A stretch of 64,000 nucleotides of DNA from contig NZ_CP119758.1 of assembly GCF_029323795.1 (NCBI RefSeq), positions 3,658,001-3,722,000 of the forward strand. The letters are read 5' to 3'. Shown one piece after another: positions 8,407 through 16,442 of this stretch. The stretch is from Zobellia alginiliquefaciens (GTDB taxonomy: Bacteria; Bacteroidota; Bacteroidia; Flavobacteriales; Flavobacteriaceae). The first letter of the stretch is position 1; every line of letters starts with the position of its first letter. The notes beneath the pieces are model-generated. The model worked only from the letters and a program-made list of their open reading frames with translations. It was not told the origin of the DNA and searched no databases. The position numbers and the translations under genes were made by a program.

Positions 8407-11376
8407 ATGATCAAGAGCTATAAATTTTTGATGTATTTTGTTATGATGTTGGCCATCCTTATCGCGTGTACGAAGGAGGTTAACCTTGTAACTGAAGTAG
8501 AGTTCGACCTATTGGGCGATAATACGGAGGAAGGATATGTTAAAGAATCTCTTCCAACGGTATTAACTGTTTCTCCAGAGGAAATTTTAGAGGGAATTAC
8601 CTATAGTTTTAAATATACGGTAGAGGAAGGGGAAGGCTTTTTTGAGGATGATAACGGAGAACCCTTAGTACCGGGAGAAATGTATACTTTTGATGGGTTG
8701 TCCCGGAACCTGAATTATATTGGTTCTGAAGCCGGAGAGCATAAGATTCTCTTTCAAGCAGAAGATTCATATGGCTTTACCGAGGAACTTGAGTTAATGT
8801 ATACTTTTGCAAATGTGCCTGTAACATGGACGGCCACCGCTGCCGACAAGGAACTTCTTGTGGGAGGGGGTACAATTATTACGGTGATCCTTGGTGATGA
8901 AGGAGCTGAATATACCTCGTACGATCGTAATTATAATATTACCATGGGTTCAGGGGAATGGACTAAGGAAGACGGCACGGGACTGGAAACTGATGCGTAT
9001 GTTCAAATTGTTCCTGGTACTTATCGATATAACTTCGTAGCAAATGAACTGGGCAGGATAGTTCTTACGTTTGATCTTCAGGACGGTAACGGACAAGTGA
9101 TTACAACAGAGGTGGTCCTTGAAGTAGTGGAGGAACTCTCATCCGGAGAGAATAACATTCTAACTTTTTCTCTACCTGAACAGATTGGTACGGCTATAAT
9201 CGATTCTGATAACCACACTATATCTGTAACTGTTCCGGAAGGAAGTGACCGGAATATTGCTCCATCGGTACTGACGGTGTCAGAGGGCGCCACAGTCTCA
9301 CCAGGAGTAGAAGAGCAGCAAGATTTTATGAGTCCGGTTGTCTATACGGTCACAGCAGAGAACGGTGATGATAAAGAGTGGACGGTAACAGTAACGGAGC
9401 AAGCTATTGCTATTGAAATAACTTCGTTTAGTATTAATGGAGTAGAAGGAAGTATTACGGACACGGAAATTATGGTAGAATTGCCAGCTGGCACAGATGT
9501 CACGGCATTGGTTCCTACCATAGAGTTTATTGGTGAATCGGTGAACCCAATGTCCGGTGTGGAACAGGATTTTAGTAATCCGGTTACGTATACGGTCATG
9601 GAAGGTAGTATGACTAAAGTATATTCGGTTACGGTCACTACGGTTGCAAATGAACCACCTACGGCTAATGACTTTACGGTTAATGTTATTACTAATTCTG
9701 TTAACAACAGTATTGATATGGAACCGCATATTGGTGATCCAGAAAATGATAATCTTACCGTAGGCATAGGGACAGGCCCTGCCAACGGTACAGCAACTAT
9801 TTCAGGAACAGTTATCACTTATACTCCGGACAATGGTTTTTCGGGCGAGGATGAAATCACTTACACGGTCAATGACGGAAACAACCCTGCAGTAAGCGGA
9901 ACGCTAACTATAGAGGTCAATGCGGCGGTAAACGAACCACCTACGGCCAACGATTTTACGGCAACGGTAGATGCTAACTCCAGTAATAATGCCATTGATG
10001 TGTCCGGTGAAATCAACGATCCAGAAAATGATAATCTTACCGTAGGTATAGGAACAGGCCCTGCCAACGGTACTGCAACTATTTCAGGAACGGTTATCAC
10101 TTATACTCCGGACAATGGTTTTTCCGGAGACGATGAAATCATCTATACGGTCAATGACGGAAACAACCCTGCAGTAAGCGGAACGCTAACTATAGAGGTC
10201 AATGCGGCGGTAAACGAACCACCTACGGCCAACGATTTTACGGCTACGGTAGATGCTAACTCCAGTAATAATGCCATTGAACTGTCCGGTGAAATTAACG
10301 ATCCTGAAAATGAGAATCTCATCGTGGACATAGGAAGCGGACCTTTTAATGGCAATGCAACCATCTCCGGAACGATTATCAGCTATACCCCAAACAACGG
10401 TTTTTCCGGTAATGACATAATCAACTACACGGTCAATGACGGAAGCAACCCTGCAGTAAGCGGAACGCTAACCATACAAGTCAATGCGGTGCCGAACGAA
10501 CCGCCTAGGGCCAATGATTTTACGGTTACGGTAAATGGTAACTCTAGCAACAATGCCATTGAACTGTCCGGTGAAATCAATGATCCTGAGAATGACAACC
10601 TTGCGGTGGGTATAGGAACTGGCCCTACGAACGGTAATGCCACCATCTCCGGAACAATCATCAGTTATACTCCGAACAATGGTTTTTCCGGCGAGGATGA
10701 AATCACTTACACGGTAAATGATGGAAATAACCCTGAAGTAAGTGCAACCCTAACGATAACCGTAATGAATATTGATCCGGATGCGGTAGCTTCGGGCCCT
10801 AGTAGTGCTGCGCCTAATTCTGTGGTATTATTTGCAGGGAACGGCTCTTCGGACCCTAACGGAGACACGTTAACCTATTCATGGGATTTTGGTGATGGTA
10901 ATACTTCAACTCAAATGAATCCATCTCATACCTATACAAATACCGGTGATTACGATGTAGAACTAACGGTTAACGACGGTAATGGGGGAAGTGATTCAGT
11001 GACAATTAGCATAACAATAGAAACCCCAACAACATTTGACCCTGTCACAGGTAGGTATACGGCTCCGTCAGGCACTCAAATAAATGTGAAACTTGAATCG
11101 ATTGGTACGGGCAAAGGTAATGCCACATTAAGAGCGCATACGGGTAGTAATCAGACGGGAACCTCTCTTCTTTTTTTACAAACTACTTGGGACGAACCGG
11201 TTAATTCATCATTTATAGATGAAGACAATGGTAGTTTTACAATGCCTCCTAGCGGAGAGGTTTATTTTTATGGAAGACATTTTTCTATTATTCCTCAGGC
11301 GGATAGCTTTGTTTCTATAGATGACGGATCATCCATGAAATCACATACTATGACCGAGAATAGTGAGATACAATAG
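8407..11376 (+). CDS. Large surface lipoprotein with DUF5018-like, four tandem Big/cadherin-like repeats and a PKD domain
   Basis: 989 residues. The signal peptide ends at a lipobox (LAILIAC), so it should be a lipoprotein, probably displayed outside. Order: a beta-rich N-terminal part (to ~250), two DUF5018-like units (~258-413, each ending YTVTxE...VTVT), four ~94-residue repeats beginning NEPPxANDFT and containing NGFSGxDEITYTVNDG (~415-787), one PKD domain (~790-873, motif YSWDFGDGN), and an unassigned C-terminal beta domain. Such repeat stalks serve in adhesion or glycan binding. There is no type IX tag and no enzyme motif. The protein is isolated, with no operon partner. Confidence 0.85.
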   Translation: MIKSYKFLMYFVMMLAILIACTKEVNLVTEVEFDLLGDNTEEGYVKESLPTVLTVSPEEILEGITYSFKYTVEEGEGFFEDDNGEPLVPGEMYTFDGLSRNLNYIGSEAGEHKILFQAEDSYGFTEELELMYTFANVPVTWTATAADKELLVGGGTIITVILGDEGAEYTSYDRNYNITMGSGEWTKEDGTGLETDAYVQIVPGTYRYNFVANELGRIVLTFDLQDGNGQVITTEVVLEVVEELSSGENNILTFSLPEQIGTAIIDSDNHTISVTVPEGSDRNIAPSVLTVSEGATVSPGVEEQQDFMSPVVYTVTAENGDDKEWTVTVTEQAIAIEITSFSINGVEGSITDTEIMVELPAGTDVTALVPTIEFIGESVNPMSGVEQDFSNPVTYTVMEGSMTKVYSVTVTTVANEPPTANDFTVNVITNSVNNSIDMEPHIGDPENDNLTVGIGTGPANGTATISGTVITYTPDNGFSGEDEITYTVNDGNNPAVSGTLTIEVNAAVNEPPTANDFTATVDANSSNNAIDVSGEINDPENDNLTVGIGTGPANGTATISGTVITYTPDNGFSGDDEIIYTVNDGNNPAVSGTLTIEVNAAVNEPPTANDFTATVDANSSNNAIELSGEINDPENENLIVDIGSGPFNGNATISGTIISYTPNNGFSGNDIINYTVNDGSNPAVSGTLTIQVNAVPNEPPRANDFTVTVNGNSSNNAIELSGEINDPENDNLAVGIGTGPTNGNATISGTIISYTPNNGFSGEDEITYTVNDGNNPEVSATLTITVMNIDPDAVASGPSSAAPNSVVLFAGNGSSDPNGDTLTYSWDFGDGNTSTQMNPSHTYTNTGDYDVELTVNDGNGGSDSVTISITIETPTTFDPVTGRYTAPSGTQINVKLESIGTGKGNATLRAHTGSNQTGTSLLFLQTTWDEPVNSSFIDEDNGSFTMPPSGEVYFYGRHFSIIPQADSFVSIDDGSSMKSHTMTENSEIQ
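9649..10767 (+). repeat. Four tandem ~282-bp coding repeats
   Basis: Unit starts at 9649, 9931, 10213 and 10495; the first three are exactly 282 bp and the last is about 273 bp. Units 1 and 2 are nearly identical over their 3' halves, and units 2 and 3 over their 5' thirds, pointing to recent duplication and gene conversion. Confidence 0.9.
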
Positions 11377-11524
11377 TATGTGTTTTTTTATTGAAAAACA
11401 TCAAAACTATACTATAAGTACTTCCCTTTTATAAATAGGATTTTAGACGGATTTTCCAGGACTGGTTTGATACTGAAAACTGGTGTAACGTTAGTGCCAG
11501 CGGAATCCATTATTACAAGCAATT

Positions 11525-11986
11525 TCACCCCGTAAGTATGGTAAACGTAGCGGTTAACCCTACACTAAAATTCCTTGGTAATCGTTCTACGCCGAAAATA
11601 GCCCTGGAATGTTTTCCTTTTTCTTCCAACACGTTTACAAATAAATCCGATGCTCCATTTACTACAATGGGAGAGTCGTCCCAATGTTCACCAGCCTGAA
11701 AATAGGCATCCATATGGTTCAGGCCAACAATTTTATCAAAACCGATTTTATGGTCTACTTGTGCCAAGACATTTAAGGCACACAATTCCATTGCCTTATA
11801 TCCCTGTTCTGTGGTAATCTCATTTCCTAGCCTTCCTTGATACAGGTATTCTTCATTGTGTATAGGAAATTGAATTGCTGTATAGGCTATGTTTTCTCGA
11901 ATGTTGACCGAAACGTAGCTTCCTCCTGGCGTTGATACCTCAGGGAGTTCAAGGTTCAGCTTTTTTAGATTTTCTTTTGGGTTCAT
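11525..11986 (-). CDS. RidA / YjgF family protein
   Basis: 153 residues; the domain matches the longer RidA-like subfamily with YVSVNIRENIAYTAIQFP near the start, a GYKAMELCALNVLAQVD helix and the terminal strand GVERLPRNFSVGLTATFTI. True RidA deaminates reactive enamine/imine intermediates released by PLP enzymes; its essential arginine lies in the R near the end (GVERLP), but subfamily members often lack that activity. Surrounded by short unknown genes and unrelated to them in composition. Family call confident; activity uncertain. Confidence 0.8.
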   Translation of the reverse strand: MNPKENLKKLNLELPEVSTPGGSYVSVNIRENIAYTAIQFPIHNEEYLYQGRLGNEITTEQGYKAMELCALNVLAQVDHKIGFDKIVGLNHMDAYFQAGEHWDDSPIVVNGASDLFVNVLEEKGKHSRAIFGVERLPRNFSVGLTATFTILTG

Positions 11987-12437
11987 GTTTTAAAATTACT
12001 TAAAACGTCTGGCTTGTGAAAAGTGGCACCAACAAATAAGCGTTAACTTTTTGGATAATATACAACATCTTGGACAAGCCTGTATTAGCTGTTTTATTGT
12101 AGCTAGCAGGGTGTAAGGACTAGGCAATTGTTTTATTTGACTTCTGTCATATTCAAAGTAAAACCACTAATGTGCCAATAAGATGATAATTGATAGAACG
12201 TTAATAGCAAAATTAAATGTAATATCAGAATTTTAATCTCCAAATAAGTAGCTCTTTTCTTTAAAGCAGTTTAAATTAATTTTGTATATATGATACGAAA
12301 TCTACCTCTTTTAGTCTTCTAAACACATTTTAGTAAACTGAAATAAGTATATTGGTCAAGACTAACCGCTATTCAGGTATTTGCTCCACTATTGCAAGCA
12401 AGCTTAGAATTCAAGGACTTTTTCAAACTATATAAAC
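11987..12437. other. Intergenic region upstream of the effector-like gene
   Basis: About 450 bp, A+T-rich. It holds a segment near 12093-12130 (TGTAGCTAG ... CAATTG) resembling one at 15885-15905. No convincing TAnnTTTG promoter or gene seen. Confidence 0.4.
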
Positions 12438-12950
12438 ATGAGAGCCGTTACCGTTCGAGTTACCAATCTAACATTAGGAAATGCACACATAACAAGTTAT
12501 CCTTATAGACCAAACAGACCTTCTATTTTATATAGAGTCCCTCTATACCGTGTTAGCATTGAGGGTAAGACCTCCGGAAATAATTCGGTAATCGAAGATT
12601 TTGAAGCTATACGTTTTGGAGTGCAGAGAACAACTACGGAAGGACCTAGTATTGTGGGATTAGCCGACGCTCAAACACATAACCTAACATGGGATTATAT
12701 AAGTACAATGGACGATGATGCATGGAGAGTATATGATGGGTTTTTTATTCATCAAGGTCCCAGTAATCCTATTTCCGGTGGTTATGGTTCAATTGGGTGC
12801 ATAGAAATTTGTGGTGGTGGTGAATGGGACCGATTTAATGATACAATTAAGAATCTGACAGGACAGAATAGCTTAACTCAGATAAGCAATAGTCAATTGT
12901 TGACGGCTGAGTATGAAAGCGCCACACGCCCTCCTTTAATACTTGTGTAA
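12438..12950 (+). CDS. Candidate L,D-transpeptidase-fold effector (YkuD-like motif)
   Basis: 170 residues without signal peptide. Residues 103-122 read FIHQGPSNPISGG then YGSIGCIE: H105 followed by 15 residues and then S118-x-G120-C121. This fits the YkuD catalytic signature H-x(14-17)-[S/T]-H-G-C in spacing, with Ile in place of the second His. After it comes a WDRFNDTIKNLTG helix. YkuD enzymes cut or form peptidoglycan cross-links; related folds without signal peptide occur as type VI secretion effectors. Its stop is only 2 bp before a lipoprotein gene, as expected for an effector-immunity pair. The motif is seen; the toxin role is inference. Confidence 0.6.
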   Translation: MRAVTVRVTNLTLGNAHITSYPYRPNRPSILYRVPLYRVSIEGKTSGNNSVIEDFEAIRFGVQRTTTEGPSIVGLADAQTHNLTWDYISTMDDDAWRVYDGFFIHQGPSNPISGGYGSIGCIEICGGGEWDRFNDTIKNLTGQNSLTQISNSQLLTAEYESATRPPLILV

Positions 12951-12952
12951 AG

Positions 12953-13594
12953 ATGAAACGGATATATATTACTTTATTTAGTGTTCTCACTTTTTGTAGT
13001 TGTAAGAGCGCTAACAACAAAACCAAATTGATACCTGAGCAATTAACTGTACAAAGTGATAGTGTTTCAGAAACACCCATTAAGGTGTTCAATGTGCTAT
13101 TTGATAGCGTTCAGACAGACGCTGTAGAACAATTAACACTGCTTAATGAAAGCTTAAGCAGTTTGTACAAAGATGCTGAAGCTGTAGAGGATGAAGAATA
13201 TGTAACACGAAGATTAAACAATTACAAAGCCAAAAGATTTGCGGGAACCTTGGCCCAAGATTTTGATAATAGTGATTTTACAAAGGCAACCCGATTAAAC
13301 GTTTCTTTTTTAACCAAAAAAGAAGAAAACCCAAAGGGAAGCATTAAGGTGGAAGAATGGTTTTTTAAAGAAGAGAACACCGCTAAATCTTGTTTTCAGA
13401 GTTTACAAAATTATAGGGAACGAGAAATACATTTTAAATTCATTAGTTGGATATGGGTACAACAAAACAATAAATTATTCCTCATATTTTCTACGGACTT
13501 TGTGGTGGATTCTGAACCTATGCAAACCATAAAACAACACTTAATTGGTATGTTGAAAAAGCAGGGGGAATATAATAGTATAGAAATGGATTGA
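12953..13594 (+). CDS. Lipoprotein, possible immunity partner of the upstream effector-like protein
   Basis: 213 residues starting MKRIYITLFSVLTFCSCKSANN, a signal peptide with lipobox FCSC, so anchored in the periplasm or outer membrane. The mature region is charged and helical, with the pattern VEEWFFKEENTAKSCFQSLQNY and a hydrophobic strand FISWIWVQQNNKLFLIFST. Translation is likely coupled to the gene 2 bp upstream. A periplasmic location is what would be needed to neutralise a peptidoglycan-acting toxin. No database family recognised; immunity is an inference from order and localisation. Confidence 0.6.
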   Translation: MKRIYITLFSVLTFCSCKSANNKTKLIPEQLTVQSDSVSETPIKVFNVLFDSVQTDAVEQLTLLNESLSSLYKDAEAVEDEEYVTRRLNNYKAKRFAGTLAQDFDNSDFTKATRLNVSFLTKKEENPKGSIKVEEWFFKEENTAKSCFQSLQNYREREIHFKFISWIWVQQNNKLFLIFSTDFVVDSEPMQTIKQHLIGMLKKQGEYNSIEMD

Positions 13595-13684
13595 GTTGCT
13601 ATTAGGAATCAATGTCCGGTACTGCTTTTTTAATTGGATGTAAGTCTAATTTGTAACACGGGTTCGTTAGGAAACATTAGTTTC

Positions 13685-14245
13685 TTACTTGTTTGGAACA
13701 TCACAGTTTTCCTCAAGTTCTATTTTAAGATCATTTTCAAATCGGCTGAAATCTAAACTATCACTAAGGTTATACTGCCCATAAATACTGATTAAATATT
13801 TTTCGATACTGTTTTTTCTAATTCTGTCAACGATTTGCCCTGATAATTCTGGTTCATTTCTTGCCTGGGTACAAATGTCATCAGCCACTTTTTCGATAAT
13901 ATTTTCGGAATTGTTTCGCAGTGTTCTAAACAGGGAATCAATTCTAGCAAATTCTGGACAATTGGCTTTTAGTCCTTCGGTTAATATGTAAGAGGTATTC
14001 TTTTCTATTATTTCAGGGCTTTTTTTAGGATTGTCATTCGCGAAGTTTTCTAAAATTTTCTTGACTTTTTCAGGATGATTTGAGGTTGATTTTTTTAAAC
14101 AGTCTTTGGTTTGATAGGCTAGGGTACTTTCATTGGATTTGTCCTTTATTTGATTGATACAATCACAGGTAAATTCGTAAAAATTATTTTGGGCGGATGT
14201 TGTTTGAACTGTAAATAATACTATTACAATTAAAATGTTTTTCAT
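13685..14245 (-). CDS. Secreted protein of unknown function
   Basis: 186 residues. The signal peptide MKNILIVIVLFTVQTTSAQ is followed by a helical, charged mature part with four cysteines (TCDCINQ, DCLKK, NCPEF, ICTQ), a pattern frequent in short Flavobacteriaceae exported proteins of the CDCxxxI type. No catalytic motif. It faces the effector-lipoprotein pair and lies in the A+T-rich unknown block. Confidence 0.65.
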   Translation of the reverse strand: MKNILIVIVLFTVQTTSAQNNFYEFTCDCINQIKDKSNESTLAYQTKDCLKKSTSNHPEKVKKILENFANDNPKKSPEIIEKNTSYILTEGLKANCPEFARIDSLFRTLRNNSENIIEKVADDICTQARNEPELSGQIVDRIRKNSIEKYLISIYGQYNLSDSLDFSRFENDLKIELEENCDVPNK

Positions 14246-14363
14246 TCTTATAACTTTTAGAAAGGTGTTTTTAGTAACAAATAATTACTAATTGAATGAA
14301 TAAAAATAGTAATTCTAAGTCTAATACTCCTGTAGAGCTAGAAGCTTGCTTATATGATACTAG

Positions 14364-14774
14364 TTAGTTGTACTCAATCATTTTCCAAGTATTTAAAGCC
14401 CATTCCAAATCATTTTCATTGTCAAAATAAAAAAAGGCATTCAATACTTCATTATCAACAATACAAAAGCCACAAATTAAGTTATATTCTATATCTTTTT
14501 GTTGGCTATATTCTTTTATGTGATAACCAACTTTAATTCGGTTTCCTTGATCAAGTTGATACTTCTTCAGTATCTCATTCTTAGCATTTCTATTGCTGAT
14601 TTCTTCTTTTTTCTCCTTCAAAATTTCTTCTTTGGATTTACCATCGTAGCTCCAAATATCTAAACGTAGTGTTTTGTCGTTAGTGGTAAACATGATACCA
14701 TCTTCATCTTTATTTTTAATAAAGAGATTATTAATTGAAAGTTTCCAATTTTCGGTTAATTGATTATCAACCAT
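14364..14774 (-). CDS. Hypothetical protein, possibly the 3' part of a broken gene
   Basis: 136 residues from the first ATG, but the frame is open upstream for another ~35 codons (VWEREPNKDWNEVFDYPLEDDF precedes the ATG) until a stop at about 14880. The sequence is acidic/lysine-rich with LRLDIWSYDGKSKEEILKEKKEE and a C-terminal YFDNENDLEWALNTWKMIEYN. No family recognised. The upstream open frame without a start codon, and a membrane-anchor fragment just beyond a tandem duplication, suggest that this was once a longer membrane-anchored protein. Confidence 0.5.
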   Translation of the reverse strand: MVDNQLTENWKLSINNLFIKNKDEDGIMFTTNDKTLRLDIWSYDGKSKEEILKEKKEEISNRNAKNEILKKYQLDQGNRIKVGYHIKEYSQQKDIEYNLICGFCIVDNEVLNAFFYFDNENDLEWALNTWKMIEYN

Positions 14775-15085
14775 AAAATCGTCTTCTAACGGATAGTCAA
14801 AGACTTCATTCCAATCTTTATTAGGTTCTCTTTCCCATACTGTTCCAACACCTTTGTATTGTAGCCTTACCCTTTTTAGGGAAGGCTACATTTTTAGGGA
14901 AGGCTACAGGTTACTCTACCAATCGTCATTTTTCTATTTGCGTTTAAAGAGGTTTCATTACGCCAATTAGAATAATATCCAATGAGTATAACAGCAATAA
15001 TGATTGAAAAAATGATTAAACCTTTTTTCTCCTTTAGTTTCTGCAAAAGTCGATTTTCTTTAAAGTTAAAAGGCTTCTATTTAGA
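14775..15085 (-). pseudogene. Remnant of a membrane-anchored protein N-terminus
   Basis: On the minus strand a frame from about 15085 to the stop at 14894 encodes FKENRLLQKLKEKKG, a strong transmembrane helix (LIIFSIIIAVILIGYYSNW) and NRKMTIGRVT, with no ATG before the helix. It ends in a stop inside an 18-bp tandem duplication, and the 14364-14774 frame continues beyond it in another phase. This looks like one gene broken by a frameshift; a TTG start near 15053 giving a tiny peptide is the alternative. Confidence 0.4.
14861..14908. repeat. 18-bp perfect tandem duplication with overlapping inverted repeat
   Basis: TTTTTAGGGAAGGCTACA occurs at 14873-14890 and again at 14891-14908. GTAGCCTTACCC at 14861-14872 is the inverse of GGGAAGGCTAC with one bulged base, so either copy can form a hairpin. 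Confidence 0.85.
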
Positions 15086-15155
15086 GTTGTAAATCTATTT
15101 TATGACAAGAAACTCTTCTTTTAGCTTCTTAAACCTACAGTTCTGTTGTGCAATG

Positions 15156-15671
15156 TTACAGTAGCCTAAATTTCATTTGATTCATTATTCTCCAATTTCC
15201 ACGGATATTCATGGACTTTTTTATGATTAAAAGAAATTCTATAGAACCACTAGAACATTCTAGAGTAATATCTCCTCGCTCAACAAGTATGTTCCGGTAT
15301 GGATTAACATTATAACGGACTCCCGTTAAAGCTATATTTTCCCATTCCACACCAAAAGAGTTTCCTTTTTTAATTAATTGTCTAAAATTTTTAATTAGCT
15401 CCACTTTAAAATTAGCTAATACAGAATCTGTTTCAGGAATGGTTTCCTGCGGTTGTGCTTCTTTAATTAGCGGAACAAGGTGTTCAATATCTTTTTTGGT
15501 AGGCAGGCACTTTAAAATTTTCTTTTCGTTGTTCTTTTTAAAGGCTTTGAATACAGTGGTTACTATCTTGTTGTTTTCTAAATTCTTTTGTGCAAAAATA
15601 GGGTTGTAGGCTATTAGAAAAACTATCAATAATACATTGTAGAAGTGGGTAGGTAGCGGTTGCGTTTTCAA
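15156..15671 (-). CDS. Secreted protein of unknown function
   Basis: 171 residues with a signal peptide ending ...AYNPIFAQ. The mature part begins KNLENNKIVTTVFKAFKKNNEKKILKCLPTKKDIEHL, a helix-rich pattern seen in short exported Flavobacteriaceae proteins where a per-residue 'count' of K/E is high; it then has VRYNVNPYRNILVERGDITLECSS and ends in a basic MKFRLL. Resembles NTF2-like or SnoaL-like periplasmic proteins in layout only; no family can be assigned. Confidence 0.6.
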   Translation of the reverse strand: MKTQPLPTHFYNVLLIVFLIAYNPIFAQKNLENNKIVTTVFKAFKKNNEKKILKCLPTKKDIEHLVPLIKEAQPQETIPETDSVLANFKVELIKNFRQLIKKGNSFGVEWENIALTGVRYNVNPYRNILVERGDITLECSSGSIEFLLIIKKSMNIRGNWRIMNQMKFRLL

Positions 15672-15951
15672 TTAGGGACAAGTTGTTTGTGAAAAACAAA
15701 GATAGAGGAAAAGATGTAAACCCATTATTTATGTACCATACGGAGTATTGGCCAAAAAACCTTAATTAGGCTATATTTAGAGGTGCAAATCTGTATTAGA
15801 ATTAACTATAAATATGTAAAACTTATTTCAGGAGCAGACATAGTGTAGAGCACTTGTTGCAAACGAGCGCCAGCGGGGGGTTTAGTGTAGCTAGACAATT
15901 GGTCTTCCGTAAATTTTGCCATACAATTAGATAATAATTTCTTTGTTTAAT

Positions 15952-16329
15952 TTACCTCATTCTTATTTCTAACACTTGACTTGGCTCTCGATAATTTCCC
16001 ATTTTAATAAATTTCTCACAAGAACCTGTCGCTCCTCTAGCATCTGCTAATGTCACTGTGTAATTTAATTTTTCAATTAGGTTACCTTCATAAAAGAAAA
16101 GTGCTATAAACTCGTCAGATCCCATACCTGTCTTGCAATAATGCCATTCTTCCACATTTTTTGAAAAATCACTTTTAGCTGGTTGACCCATGATTTTTTC
16201 TACTTCTGCCTTTGACATTCCTGGACTCAGTTGATATGATGTAGATAGATTTTGTTTAAGGTGCTTTTTGTTAATACCACAAGAGGATAAAAATATAGTT
16301 AGGATTAAAAGTGGTAGATATTTTTGCAT
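15952..16329 (-). CDS. BamE/SmpA-fold small lipoprotein
   Basis: 125 residues, signal peptide MQKYLPLLILTIFLSSC with lipobox. The mature domain has the SmpA/OmlA hallmark LSPGMSKAEVEKIMGQPAKSD followed by EEWHYCKTG and a FFYEGNLIEKLNYTV strand. The fold is used by BamE in outer-membrane protein assembly, but many small lipoproteins share it without that role. Unlike BamE it sits among accessory genes rather than with bam or lipid genes. Confidence 0.65.
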   Translation of the reverse strand: MQKYLPLLILTIFLSSCGINKKHLKQNLSTSYQLSPGMSKAEVEKIMGQPAKSDFSKNVEEWHYCKTGMGSDEFIALFFYEGNLIEKLNYTVTLADARGATGSCEKFIKMGNYREPSQVLEIRMR

Positions 16330-16442
16330 AGGTTAGAGTGGTTTTGCAGGAACTTACTTATTTGTCAATTAATGTGTTATTATTGTGAAATGAGAATTTT
16401 GGTATCTATATTTTAGATATGAATTACTCAAACTTTTAAACA

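Noticed and set aside
9298-10661. Several minus-strand open frames across the repeat lipoprotein
   Set aside because: Their repeated similarity simply mirrors the coding repeats on the other strand.
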